NCBI GenBank assembly: GCA_965220415.1
Contig: OZ244829.1
Coordinates: forward strand, 2,046,001-2,110,000
DNA: 64,000 nt
From: JAJDTR01 sp965220415
Lineage (GTDB): Bacteria; Poribacteria; WGA-4E; JAJDTR01
Direction of reading: 5' to 3'
The notes beneath the pieces are model-generated. The model was not told the DNA's origin. It worked only from the letters and a program-made list of their open reading frames with translations, and made no database searches. A program made the position numbers and the translations under genes. How positions within the stretch are numbered: position 1 is the stretch's first letter; each line of letters begins with the position of its first letter. Positions 1 to 8,528 of this stretch are shown one piece after another.

Positions 1-1
1 A

Positions 2-943
2 ATCGTAGTGCAGAAACAAACCTTTGGGTGGTACGACCCAACACAGATTGCGGCTGTTGAAGCGCTCTCCCCCATGTTTGATGGAATCATCCTGAAGATA
101 AAGGGGGTTGACGTGACCTACGGGCATCCAAACGAAAACCCAATCGAAAGTGTAAAGTTGACCAAAGGCACGGTGACAGGCTGGAATGTGGACATCCAGT
201 CTCCCGGCGTTGGGGAGAACACCTGGCCCAACATCTGGTGGTCAACCTACTACCGTCCACATACCTATTCGATAACCTTTGTTGACGATACGCATGTCAG
301 AGTGGTGGACGAAGATACTGGCGAAGAAATTCAATTCAACGGCGAGCGTGCGGATGGCTATGCGATTTTCACAGGAACAGGTTGGGGTGATGAATATAGC
401 CCGGACAATACCCCCGGTTACTTCCGGATCTTCATACGCGGAGGATACGTTTTCATCAGAGATCCAAACGGTGAAATCTCTGCCCGGGATGTATTCACTG
501 TCAAAATGGGTGGGGTTGGCGCGCCTCAGGACGGCGACGAGTTGCTGTTAAGCACTGGCGGCGAGACGCTCATCGTCGACGACATTCGCGCCGATCTGGA
601 CCGGATACGCGTCGTGCCAAACCCCTATTTCGTTACAAACAGGGCTGTGATTTCTGAAGGAACGGACAAAATCTTCTTTACCCACCTCCCGCCAAGATGC
701 ACAGTGCGAATCTATACCTTGGCTGGCGAGTTGGTGCGGGAAATCGAGCACGAACACACCTCACCCTTCAATGCGGAGGAGCGTTTGGCGCAGGGTGACA
801 AGGGCGGTACGGAATCCTTCAATCTCCTCAGTTACAACAATCAGGCGCTTGCCAGCGGCGTCTACATCTATCACGTTGAAGCGCGTGACGAATCGAATGC
901 CGTCATCGGAAACAAGGTCAGTAGATTTGCCATTATTCGGTAA
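2..943 (+). CDS. Secreted protein, C-terminal part, with type IX-like sorting domain (5' truncated)
   Basis: The reading frame is open to the left window edge, so the N-terminus is missing; the GTG at position 8 need not be the start. The last ~110 residues begin with a RVVPNPYF motif near residue 200 and run through an immunoglobulin-like segment (VRIYTLAGELV) to GVYIYHVEA and a basic end. This is the usual architecture of the FlgD-like/type IX secretion C-terminal domain found at the end of large exported proteins in the FCB group. The upstream part is not recognised. A PorV/PorQ homologue follows 214 bp downstream, which fits a surface-export context. Export by type IX secretion is inferred. 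Confidence 0.7.
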   Translation: MVVQKQTFGWYDPTQIAAVEALSPMFDGIILKIKGVDVTYGHPNENPIESVKLTKGTVTGWNVDIQSPGVGENTWPNIWWSTYYRPHTYSITFVDDTHVRVVDEDTGEEIQFNGERADGYAIFTGTGWGDEYSPDNTPGYFRIFIRGGYVFIRDPNGEISARDVFTVKMGGVGAPQDGDELLLSTGGETLIVDDIRADLDRIRVVPNPYFVTNRAVISEGTDKIFFTHLPPRCTVRIYTLAGELVREIEHEHTSPFNAEERLAQGDKGGTESFNLLSYNNQALASGVYIYHVEARDESNAVIGNKVSRFAIIR

Positions 944-984
944 GCTCGACTATTTACATTCGTAGGGTGGGCATTGCCCACCAT
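944..984 (+). repeat. Palindromic repeat family A, abutting a stop codon
   Basis: Starting right after the TAA of the upstream gene, the DNA reads AGCTCGACT, a short AT-rich spacer, then GTAGGGTG leading into the near-perfect palindrome GGTGGGCATTGCCCACC. The same arrangement, also abutting a TAA stop, occurs at 63863-63903. Shorter copies occur at 26233-26257, 42113-42133 and 50702-50725. It can form a hairpin and may serve as a transcription end or be a REP-like element. Confidence 0.75.
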
Positions 985-1156
985 TCCTTGAAGTGTGCAC
1001 ACCGCGCACCGACTCTAGAAGTTTTAAGGCGAGATAAAGTGAGGAATTAGGGTGTGTGATAGAGATTGATTTGCACTCGCCCAATGAAAATGGAAACCAT
1101 TATAGCGGTTGTCCTACACACAACTTGACCGCGAAACAACAGATTAGCCTTCACTT

Positions 1157-2239
1157 ATGAAGATAAATTTTAGACACGTTAAGACGCTCTGCACACTCCT
1201 ATTCACGGCTATTTTCCTATACTCACCGTATACCTATGCCGTGACCAACGTGGGAACAAGCGGCGCCCAGTTCCTCAAGATTGGTCCCGGTGCCCGTGTA
1301 GACAGTTTGGGAGGCGCGTTTGGTGCAGTTGCCGACGATGTCACCGCCATCTATTGGAATCCCGCAGGCTTGAGCCAACTGTCGCAGACAACCATCTCCG
1401 GGACGCATACCGTCTGGCTCGCCGACACGAGATACAACTTCCTTGCCTTCGCAACGCCGGTCGAAAAAGTGGGCACTCTAGGAGCAAGCGTGACCTTCCT
1501 CTCGGTTCCCGACATGGAAATTACAACGCTGGCAAAACCGGATGGCACCGGTCTCTGGTTCTCCGCATGGGATGCGGCAGTCTCATTGGCGTATTCCAGA
1601 CAACTCTATGAGAAAGAGTCCGGGGTGAAACTCTCCTTTGGGGTCAATGCCAAGTTCATTCAGCAGCAGATACATCGGGAAAGCGCCAAGGGGATGGCGG
1701 TTGATGTCGGTACCCTATATCATACAGGGTGGAACAGTCTGCGGATCGGGATGTGCTACTCGAATTTCGGGCCGGAGATGCGCTTTGGTGGGCCGGATCT
1801 TCAGACGGGTGCGGAAGAGGCGGGAGATCAGCGAACCGCCGACTACCGCCCATTCCCGGACACGACGAATCCTACTCGTAAGGTAGAGTTGGATACCGTC
1901 GAATTCCCACTGCCAGCCAACTTTCGCCTCGGACTCGCGTACGATCTAATAGACGACGCGAACAACCTTCTCACCGTCGCCATAGACGGCAATCATCCCA
2001 CCGACAATAGCGAACGCCTGCACTTCGGTCTAGAGTATTGGTACAAGAAAACCGCGTCCGTTCGAGGCGGCTACAAACTGCGTTTGGGTCCCGAATCGGC
2101 GAAGGACGAAGAAGGGATTACACTCGGATTCGGAATCAATACGGTTCTTTCGTCAACCGCCCTATCTCTTGATTACGCCTTCGCGGACTTTGGGCATCTG
2201 CAACAAGCGCATCGCGTCAGTGTGGGACTGAGGTTCTAA
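1157..2239 (+). CDS. PorV/PorQ family outer-membrane protein
   Basis: The 360-aa protein has a signal peptide of about 28 residues ending in TYA. The mature N-terminus (GTSGAQFLKIGPGARVDSLG, then DVTAIYWNPAGL) is the hallmark of the PorV/PorQ (UPF0164) family, which are FadL-like 14-stranded barrels. Alternating strands continue to the end, with an aromatic C-terminus (GLRF). In the FCB group PorV acts as outer-membrane shuttle for type IX secretion substrates; other members have no assigned role. The preceding gene carries a type IX-like C-terminal domain, supporting that context. No clear Shine-Dalgarno precedes the ATG, but the signal peptide supports this start. Confidence 0.85.
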   Translation: MKINFRHVKTLCTLLFTAIFLYSPYTYAVTNVGTSGAQFLKIGPGARVDSLGGAFGAVADDVTAIYWNPAGLSQLSQTTISGTHTVWLADTRYNFLAFATPVEKVGTLGASVTFLSVPDMEITTLAKPDGTGLWFSAWDAAVSLAYSRQLYEKESGVKLSFGVNAKFIQQQIHRESAKGMAVDVGTLYHTGWNSLRIGMCYSNFGPEMRFGGPDLQTGAEEAGDQRTADYRPFPDTTNPTRKVELDTVEFPLPANFRLGLAYDLIDDANNLLTVAIDGNHPTDNSERLHFGLEYWYKKTASVRGGYKLRLGPESAKDEEGITLGFGINTVLSSTALSLDYAFADFGHLQQAHRVSVGLRF

Positions 2240-2309
2240 AACGTTGTCGATTCCCCATCTTCTCTTCATTTTTAGCGCTTTTGGTAAAATGGCAGTGCCA
2301 TCATCCGGA

Positions 2310-2401
2310 GGATTAAGGTAGTAGGGTGTGCCGTGAACTAGCTTACGCCGACTGGTAGGAGCAATCAACTGAGCGACTAGCGAAGGCGATAGGGATCCCA
2401 T
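2310..2401. repeat. Dispersed repeat (copy 1 of 2) containing a divergent unit C
   Basis: This stretch in the 2240-2653 gap shares ordered blocks with 36588-36700: GGATTAAGGTAGTAGG, GTGTGCCGT, CTTACGCC and ACTGGTAGGAGC. It then runs into a divergent copy of unit C (2362-2399). The rest of the gap is AT-rich and ends in the Fur-box promoter of the next gene; no gene was seen in it. Confidence 0.7.
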
Positions 2402-2617
2402 AGAAATCCCCTTGCCCCGCCGTGCAGCACCAAAATTCGAGTGAGACCCAACACGTCCAAATTTGCTTACAGGAATCTATCGTTTATTTTTCTTGCATAA
2501 GTCCTACAAATTGTGATATTATATACTTAATTGTATGTGAGTGGGGTTTTTCTGTATCCACCGGTGGGGAATTAACGTTATTATGTTAGCCCGATCTTTA
2601 ATTGTTGTTCTTATTAT

Positions 2618-2636
2618 GATAATGAGACTCAATATC
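2618..2636. promoter_or_regulatory. Fur box upstream of heme monooxygenase gene
   Basis: GATAATGAGACTCAATATC matches 16 of 19 positions of the classical Fur box GATAATGATAATCATTATC and lies 17 bp before the ATG of the heme monooxygenase gene. The position fits repression at high iron by a Fur-type regulator. The sequence match is direct; regulation is inferred. Confidence 0.75.
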
Positions 2637-2653
2637 AATAATGAGGGTTTTCG

Positions 2654-3010
2654 ATGATTACCGTTGCAAACCGAATCTTTGTCGCTCCCGAGTATGCCGA
2701 AGCCTTTGAAGAACGATTCCACAACCGTGCTCGGCTCGTTGATGGAATGCCCGGCTTCGTCTCAAACCAAGTCCTGCGCCCAGTGAATGATGAAGATCCC
2801 TACATCGTATTCACGCTTTGGGAATCTCGGAAAGATTTCGAGAACTGGGTAGAATCGGAAGAATTCCGAAAGGGACACGCGCAATCCGGCACGCTTCCCC
2901 CGGAAGCCTTTACCGGATCAAACAAACTCGAACTTCACGAAGTATTTTTGGATTCAACCCGTCCCGAACTGAAGGAGGAACCGAGCGGCGGGCCGTTCAA
3001 TGTTCACTAA
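2654..3010 (+). CDS. Heme-degrading monooxygenase, IsdG/HmoA-like (ABM fold)
   Basis: The 118-aa protein is an antibiotic-biosynthesis-monooxygenase-fold protein over residues 2-95. Asn6, Trp65 and His75 have the spacing of the IsdG catalytic triad (Asn7, Trp67, His77 in the family reference), which argues for oxidative cleavage of heme to release iron rather than another ABM activity. The product is cytoplasmic, without signal peptide. A Fur box sits just upstream and a TonB receptor gene and heme ABC importer follow on the same strand, so it would process imported heme. A ~25-residue polar tail after the domain is variable. The main alternative is a general ABM-domain protein of unknown substrate. 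Confidence 0.8.
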   Translation: MITVANRIFVAPEYAEAFEERFHNRARLVDGMPGFVSNQVLRPVNDEDPYIVFTLWESRKDFENWVESEEFRKGHAQSGTLPPEAFTGSNKLELHEVFLDSTRPELKEEPSGGPFNVH

Positions 3011-3043
3011 CGCAGCGGGAACATAACACTGTGTGTTACTATT

Positions 3044-3062
3044 GAGACTGAGACTCATAATC
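3044..3062. promoter_or_regulatory. Second Fur-like site upstream of TonB receptor
   Basis: GAGACTGAGACTCATAATC matches 14 of 19 Fur consensus positions and shares the GAGACTCA core with the stronger site at 2618. It lies about 195 bp before the receptor ATG, so a leader would separate promoter and gene. Weaker evidence than the first site. Confidence 0.5.
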
Positions 3063-3257
3063 ATAAACTGGCAATAAACAGAAAAGACGAACGATAGAAA
3101 AAGGGACAGCTCCCAACGGCCAATTGTTAGCTATTTCCCGATTCTCTATCTACCAATCCACTGGGGCTTTTGTGCGCCCATCGCCTTTTCTGTTCCTATT
3201 AAGATAAGTTAATCGCACCGTGATTGTCAAGGCAATCACGCGGAAAGGAGTGAATCG

Positions 3258-5180
3258 ATGCGGCTACGGGACCGAAGTTTGAGTGCGTTATTCATGTTTG
3301 TCCTCCTCAGCGGAGTGGGGTTGAGTTTCCCCGAAATCACATCAATAGCTAACGTTTTCGAAATGGACGAAATTGTCATCACCGGTACTAAAACCGAGCG
3401 CCTGCTGAAAGACACCCCGGTCATCACCGAGGTCATCACACGAAACGAGATTGAAGCCACGGGTGCGGAGAATATCGGTGAGGCGCTTGAGCATCATGTG
3501 GGAATCGTCGTTCACCGCGACGCACACGGCGATGGCGTTCAACTCCAAGGTCTCGCCTCCGATTACGTTTTAATCCTGCTTGATGGAGAGCCGCAGGTCG
3601 GTCGAATCGCGGGCAAACTTGACCTGGCGCGCATTCCAATCGAAAACGTCCAGCGGATTGAGATCGTCAAAGGCGCATCGTCCGCGCTCTTCGGCAGTGC
3701 CGCCATGGGAGGCGTCATCAACGTCATCACGCGCGGTGCCTCATCTCCATTTGCGCTCCGGTTTACGAATAACGTTGAGGAACACAACACAATCGATAGC
3801 CGTGGAACGGTTGAGATTAAACACGGCAAGTTCAATTCGCTGATGACACTTGCCGCAAATCACCGAGACCCTATCGACTTGGACGAAACAAATCCTTCAA
3901 CCACGATCGACGGGTATCAGAATTTTACCCAATCGGTGCGGACCGAATATCAACTTACTCAGCGCGCAAAACTCCTATTTTCCGGTCAGTATTTCGCTCA
4001 AGCGCAGGAGGGTGTCAGCGAAAACAGCGGCGTGGTCTTCGACCGTCTCGGTGATATTGACAATTTTAGCACAACTATCGGAACGGCATATCGGCCAGGT
4101 TTGGATTCAAAACTGGTGGGCAAAATCTATGCCACCCGCTACCGCGACGAATCAACCGTTATTGACCGCGGCACCTCCCTCACCGCTTCCTCGAACATCA
4201 CGATTCAGGACCTTATCAAAGGCGAACTACAGTTTGATACTGCGCTCGGGACGAAAAACCAACTAACCGTTGGTGGGGAACTAATCCTCGAAAACCTCGA
4301 ATCTCAGCGCATTACCGGCGGCGAAAAGGATGTTACGACCAACTCACTCTTCTTCCAAAACGAATTTCGACCATCCCTGAATCTCGCGCTCGTCGTTGGC
4401 GGTCGACTCGATCACCACTCTGAATTTGGGGCGCACTTCAGTCCAAAGTTGAGCGGATTATACCGCGTAACCAGCGATTTCACCGTCCGCACCTCGTTCG
4501 GTCAAGGCTTCCGTGCCCCCGATTTCAAAGACCTCTATCTCGATTTCAGCAATCCGACCTCCGGCTATCAGGTGCTCGGAAACCCAGGACTTCAACCGGA
4601 GTCATCGAACAGTTGGAATCTCGGACTTGAATACCAGTTCAGATCTGCGTTACTCGGGCGGCTGCACCTGTATCGGAACAATCTGAAAAACCTCATCGAA
4701 GCGGAGCGCGTGGGGAAAAGCGTGCTCGGCGGTAGCAAATTCCAGTATTTCAACGTTAGCGAGGCGTTCACTGAAGGAGTCGAGGTCGAGTTGGCAACGC
4801 GTTCCATCAAAGGCTTCGCCGCGGCAGTCGGCTACGCCTATCTCAACGGGAAGGACGAGGAGACCGGTTTAACACTGCTGAATCGTTCGAAACACAGCGG
4901 CAACCTCAAACTATCCTACATAAACGAGGAAATTGGCTTCAACCTGAATCTCCAGGGGCGTTACGGGAGCAAGTGGGGCTTCTATGACGATGGCGACAAG
5001 GTGCTTGAAGATGAAGAGTACGCGCCGAGCAACTGGATTTGGAACCTGAGGGGATCCAAGCAAATCCTCACATGGCTTAAAGCCTCGGTCGGCATCAATA
5101 ACATTTTCGATTTCAAGATACCAAGTTTTTACACTTTCGCAGGGCGTTCGTTTTATGGCGGCCTCTCTTTGACCTATTGA
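3258..5180 (+). CDS. TonB-dependent receptor, probable heme/iron uptake
   Basis: The 640-aa outer-membrane receptor has a signal peptide, a TonB-box-like stretch (DEIVITGTK, residues 37-45), a plug domain (to ~150; GAENIGEAL, VEIVKGASSALFGSAAMGGVINVITR split over the plug end) and a 22-strand barrel ending in an aromatic residue. A FRAP motif near residue 418 and an NPGL motif near 440 correspond to the FRAP/NPNL box of heme receptors, but no His lies between them as in classical hemoglobin receptors. A strong AAGGAG ribosome site fixes the ATG. Heme specificity is inferred from HmuY, HmuTUV and the heme monooxygenase around it. Confidence 0.85.
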   Translation: MRLRDRSLSALFMFVLLSGVGLSFPEITSIANVFEMDEIVITGTKTERLLKDTPVITEVITRNEIEATGAENIGEALEHHVGIVVHRDAHGDGVQLQGLASDYVLILLDGEPQVGRIAGKLDLARIPIENVQRIEIVKGASSALFGSAAMGGVINVITRGASSPFALRFTNNVEEHNTIDSRGTVEIKHGKFNSLMTLAANHRDPIDLDETNPSTTIDGYQNFTQSVRTEYQLTQRAKLLFSGQYFAQAQEGVSENSGVVFDRLGDIDNFSTTIGTAYRPGLDSKLVGKIYATRYRDESTVIDRGTSLTASSNITIQDLIKGELQFDTALGTKNQLTVGGELILENLESQRITGGEKDVTTNSLFFQNEFRPSLNLALVVGGRLDHHSEFGAHFSPKLSGLYRVTSDFTVRTSFGQGFRAPDFKDLYLDFSNPTSGYQVLGNPGLQPESSNSWNLGLEYQFRSALLGRLHLYRNNLKNLIEAERVGKSVLGGSKFQYFNVSEAFTEGVEVELATRSIKGFAAAVGYAYLNGKDEETGLTLLNRSKHSGNLKLSYINEEIGFNLNLQGRYGSKWGFYDDGDKVLEDEEYAPSNWIWNLRGSKQILTWLKASVGINNIFDFKIPSFYTFAGRSFYGGLSLTY

Positions 5181-5644
5181 ACTGATTCGAAGATGGACGA
5201 GTTACACAGTTTGAGTGTGGGGTGGAAGGGGATTTTCCAAGCTTCCAATCCTACTCCTCTTATACCATTTCGCTTGAATAACTGTGCGCACAGGATTTCT
5301 CGATCATACTATTGTGACATGCCCAATACCAACCGTTACCCTTCACACCAAATCCGTAGACGGTGCATCTTGCCCCGCCGGCTTTGCGCGGAGACCAGGC
5401 TTCTTACTCCACACCAATCAAATTTCTTTACTTAATCAACGTAATCAATGCACTTGCATTAACAGCGACGATTGAGCCTTTTCGATGCGGGGCAAGGGGA
5501 TCTCTATCGCGCTCCCTTTTCGGTCGCTTGATTCCCGCCTACGGAGAACGATATAGTTAAGACATCTTATGCACTGTTATTCAAGCAAAACGGTATTACT
5601 GCTCATTCCGTGTAACCTGAATGAATTCACCATGTGAGGAAAAG
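5181..5644. other. Intergenic gap with repeats, no gene
   Basis: The gap between the receptor and the next gene contains a reverse-oriented unit C (5497-5532, GGGATCTCTATCGC ... CGCTTGAT) and fragments shared with other intergenic regions (GGTGCATCTTGCCCCG, compare GGGCATCTTGCCCCG near 55531). No convincing coding region was found. Confidence 0.6.
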
Positions 5645-6151
5645 ATGGCACTCAAGAAAACTCAGTTCTTGGCGTATTCCGGCTTCACCTCATTATTCTT
5701 TATTGTCGCCCTGATTCTTTTCACGACCTTCTTGAATCCGATTAGCTGGAGATTGTCTTCAAGGACTCTTCTACTTGCGAATGGCGCTTTCGCATTCGCA
5801 TGTGTCGCTTCGGTGACGTACCTTATTCAAGAGATTCAACTCAAACGCAAACGATTTCTAACGATATTCGGCCATCTACCACCGCTTGAAAAATTGGATA
5901 GGATTTGCTACCTAAGCGTGATCGCCGGACTGTTACTATCAACTCTCGCGCTACTTACCGTTGTGCTATCGCTCGATAATGATCGCGGCGATTGGTCTCG
6001 TCAACTGTCATGCGCATGCGTTGTGTGGATACTTTATCTGCTCCAACTGTTCATGCGCTTCGTACTATGCCGACGCGGAAGGAAATCGGCTTATTTATCA
6101 ATTACCTGTTTCTCAATCCTACTAGCTCTATACGCATCTACTCGGTGGTGA
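5645..6151 (+). CDS. Short CcsA/HemX-like integral membrane protein
   Basis: This 168-aa protein has about five hydrophobic segments. The order of motifs resembles the C-terminal half of CcsA/HemX-type cytochrome c assembly proteins: a helix followed by YLIQEIQLKRKR, then LPPLEKLDR before the next helix, a loop with DW, and a basic RRGRKSAYLSI segment before the last helix. The tryptophan-rich WGxxWxWD heme motif of true CcsA is not present; only NDRGDW remains. Family members bind or move heme, which fits this locus. The ATG at 5645 follows GAGGAAAAG and is preferred over the ATG at 5621. Assignment is by motif pattern only and could be wrong. Confidence 0.5.
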   Translation: MALKKTQFLAYSGFTSLFFIVALILFTTFLNPISWRLSSRTLLLANGAFAFACVASVTYLIQEIQLKRKRFLTIFGHLPPLEKLDRICYLSVIAGLLLSTLALLTVVLSLDNDRGDWSRQLSCACVVWILYLLQLFMRFVLCRRGRKSAYLSITCFSILLALYASTRW

Positions 6152-6202
6152 AGCATAACCAATTCTGCATCACCGATAACATTAAGAAAGGAAACCAAGA
6201 AA

Positions 6203-6418
6203 ATGAAACACTCGAGAGAGTCGTTATCCAATTGTAATGTATGTGCCGTCTATCAATGTCTTGAAGGGCATATTCACTTCAAATACCGAGGCATTGATAT
6301 CGCCATGCCGCCAGAAGATTTTTACCAGGTTGCCGGTACCATTGCGCAAGCCATGTTGGTATTGAACGATGATAGCACCAATACCCTAGCTGACATGGAT
6401 ATCCCGATATCTGTCTAG
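6203..6418 (+). CDS. Small Cys-containing protein of heme locus, unknown function
   Basis: This 71-aa soluble protein was not recognised. It has three closely spaced cysteines near the N-terminus (NCNVCAVYQC), a short beta-like stretch with two His (GHIHFKYRGIDIAM), and an amphipathic helix (PEDFYQVAGTIAQAM). AAAGGA precedes the ATG, and it sits 51 bp after the CcsA/HemX-like gene and 33 bp before the HmuY gene, so it is very probably co-transcribed. The Cys and His residues could bind metal or heme; this is speculation from context. Confidence 0.6.
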   Translation: MKHSRESLSNCNVCAVYQCLEGHIHFKYRGIDIAMPPEDFYQVAGTIAQAMLVLNDDSTNTLADMDIPISV

Positions 6419-6451
6419 TCTGTCAATTGGAACAACAAATAGGAGGGAACG

Positions 6452-7057
6452 ATGAAACACTTTAAAACTCTCGCCACTTGGAGATTGATTGTGTGGGCAG
6501 CTCTTTATACGAGCGTATTTTTCTATTTCAGTTGTGGAGGCGATGAGGAAGTTGGTGTCGCCCCGGCCGTTCAAGAGGCCGCCACGTTCACGGTTGACGC
6601 GACAAGCCGAGAGGCGTGGACCTATTTCTCGTTCACGAAGGGTGGTGTCGTCGAAGTCGCGGATCCGGCTAATTCAATGAATTGGGATCTCGGTTTTCAA
6701 CGCACGAAGGTTAAACTCAACGGGGGTATCAGTGGTGCGGGAAAGGGTCGTGCCATTATGCTCACGGATGTGGCATTTAGCGAGGTGAACGAAGCGCCCG
6801 GGGGCGAGTATTCTGCCGATTCGGACGCGAACCTTGCTATCGTCGCACAAAGCGAGCAAGGATGGTACATCTACACCGGTCCCCCGAACCACTGGATTCT
6901 CCCTCTGGAGAATCGTGTCTTTGTGGTTCAAGCGGCGGATGGAACGTATGCCAAACTCCGCTTTGTAGGCTTCTACAAGGACAACGCGAACAAAACAGAC
7001 GGCGGTTTCATCACGTTTGAGTACCTCCATCAACCCGATGGGAGCCGGCAATTTTAA
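6452..7057 (+). CDS. HmuY-like heme-binding lipoprotein
   Basis: The 201-aa protein begins with a lipoprotein signal (lipobox FYFSC, lipidated Cys28 followed by GG). The mature part shows the HmuY family pattern: SREAWTYFSFTKGGVVEV, then MNWDLGFQRTKVKLNGGISG, then YTGPPNHWILPLENRVFVV and a C-terminal GGFITFEYLHQPDG. HmuY captures heme at the cell surface and passes it to a TonB receptor. AGGAGG lies just before the ATG. It sits directly upstream of the heme-binding ABC component. The heme-liganding His residues of Porphyromonas HmuY cannot be assigned from sequence alone. Confidence 0.85.
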   Translation: MKHFKTLATWRLIVWAALYTSVFFYFSCGGDEEVGVAPAVQEAATFTVDATSREAWTYFSFTKGGVVEVADPANSMNWDLGFQRTKVKLNGGISGAGKGRAIMLTDVAFSEVNEAPGGEYSADSDANLAIVAQSEQGWYIYTGPPNHWILPLENRVFVVQAADGTYAKLRFVGFYKDNANKTDGGFITFEYLHQPDGSRQF

Positions 7058-7090
7058 CAATTGCATCATTTTCAACCTGAGGAGCCAACA

Positions 7091-8008
7091 ATGAAAATAC
7101 GACTTGTCACGGTGTTGTTGCTTCTGATTTCATTAACCGCCGCCGCGCAGCCTGCCGAGGTAACCGACGCCAGCGGCGAAACAGTTGTCATCAACTCAAC
7201 CGAGCGAATCATCGGACTGAACGGCAGCACCACCGAGATTCTATTTGCGCTCGGACTTGATGCGAACATCGTCGGTTGTGACGCATCGTCCACCTATCCC
7301 AAGGATGTAAAGAAAAGACTGCCATCTGTCGGTTACCAGCATCGGCTCAACGCCGAAGGGATTCTCGCACTAAAACCGACGTTGGTCATCGGTCGCGAGA
7401 ATGTGAAACCGCCCCAGGTTGTCGAGCAGTTGCGCAGCGCCGACGTGACGGTGCTGCTACTCACGGAGCCGAGAACCTTCGAGGAAGCCAAACAACGTCT
7501 CCGTACCATTGGAACGGCGGTCAATCGCCAAGAAAGGGTTGAGGAGTTGATTTCGGCTTTAGAGAAGCACATTGAAACGCTGGAATCGAAACTCGCGATA
7601 CGCGAAGGTCAGCCAAAACGAAAGGCATTGTTCCTCTATCTGCGGGGACCGCAAACCGCCTTTGTGCTTGGCAAAAATTCCGCAGCCGGGGCGATGATTG
7701 AAATCGTCGGTGCGGCTAACGCAGCGGAAAAAATCGAAGGCACCAAGCCGATGACCGCGGAAGCGGTTATCGCCTCGCAACCGGATGTTTATATACTCTT
7801 TGAGTCGGGCTTGAAATCAATCGGCGGAGTTGAAGGGTTGCTTAAGGTCCCCGGCTTGGCACAGACACCCGCCGGACGGAATAAGCGGGTAGTCGCGATG
7901 GATGGGTTGTACTTGTCGGGATTCGGTCCCCGCTGCGGCCGCGCCGCGCTTGACCTGTTTAAGGGAATCTATGAAGCGGAAGGACATTTCGTTGCAAAGG
8001 GGGAGTGA
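7091..8008 (+). CDS. hmuT: Heme ABC transporter substrate-binding protein HmuT
   Basis: The 305-aa periplasmic binding protein has a signal peptide (MKIRLVTVLLLL ... AAAQP) and a type III binding-protein fold (ITERIIGLNGSTTEILFALG pattern, then VGYQHRLNAEGILALKPTLVIG). It matches the HmuT/ChuT subfamily of hemin-binding proteins. The start chosen at 7091 follows GAGGAG with proper spacing; a longer reading from 7061 would spoil the signal peptide. Its permease and ATPase lie 520 bp downstream, separated by an antisense gene whose 3' end overlaps hmuT by 40 bp. It would deliver heme to HmuU. Confidence 0.88.
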   Translation: MKIRLVTVLLLLISLTAAAQPAEVTDASGETVVINSTERIIGLNGSTTEILFALGLDANIVGCDASSTYPKDVKKRLPSVGYQHRLNAEGILALKPTLVIGRENVKPPQVVEQLRSADVTVLLLTEPRTFEEAKQRLRTIGTAVNRQERVEELISALEKHIETLESKLAIREGQPKRKALFLYLRGPQTAFVLGKNSAAGAMIEIVGAANAAEKIEGTKPMTAEAVIASQPDVYILFESGLKSIGGVEGLLKVPGLAQTPAGRNKRVVAMDGLYLSGFGPRCGRAALDLFKGIYEAEGHFVAKGE

Positions 8009-8346
8009 CTGTCAGTCACCACTCCAGTGTCAACGGATTCATAAAGCACCTGACCCTCCTGGGTGACTTCTCGGAGAAACCAGTCGTTATGCGAAATGCG
8101 GTAGGCAATCTCTTCCGGCGACCGGACAACCAGATCCATGCGAAAGCGGCGCGGGATACGTCGCCTGATTTCTACCGCTAGGCTGCGGGTTTGCGATTCC
8201 GGAACGGGCATCACCACCAACAGGTCAACATCCGAATCCTCGGTAGGCGTTCCGTAAGCATAGGAACCGAAGAGGATAACCTTCAGGGGGGCAAACTCTC
8301 GGACGATGTCGTCGCAGGTTGCTTTAATGTCTTTTGGGTCAACCAT
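7969..8346 (-). CDS. MNT-type nucleotidyltransferase domain protein
   Basis: This 125-aa protein carries the minimal nucleotidyltransferase signature: GSYAYG at residues 27-32 followed by SDVDLLVVM, with Asp39 and Asp41 forming the metal-binding DxD. Such proteins usually pair with a HEPN-domain partner as a toxin-antitoxin module (MntA/HepT), the nucleotidyltransferase AMPylating the toxin. No HEPN gene is adjacent here, so it is an orphan or acts elsewhere. AGGAG precedes the ATG. It lies antisense inside the heme operon, its end overlapping hmuT by 40 bp, which marks it as a later insertion. Confidence 0.75.
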   Translation of the reverse strand: MVDPKDIKATCDDIVREFAPLKVILFGSYAYGTPTEDSDVDLLVVMPVPESQTRSLAVEIRRRIPRRFRMDLVVRSPEEIAYRISHNDWFLREVTQEGQVLYESVDTGVVTDSHSPFATKCPSAS

Positions 8347-8528
8347 TATGCCGGAACTCCTATTGGGTACTACGGCATCTATGAAACCGAGGGATAATTC
8401 ATGGCAATGGGAGTCTAGGGGACCTTCTTATAGACGGCTGTTTGCAGCCGCGCCAAACTTTGGCAAATCAACTCACAGCATTCCCATTATAACACATCGC
8501 TGAACAATACTCAAGCGGGACACATTTC

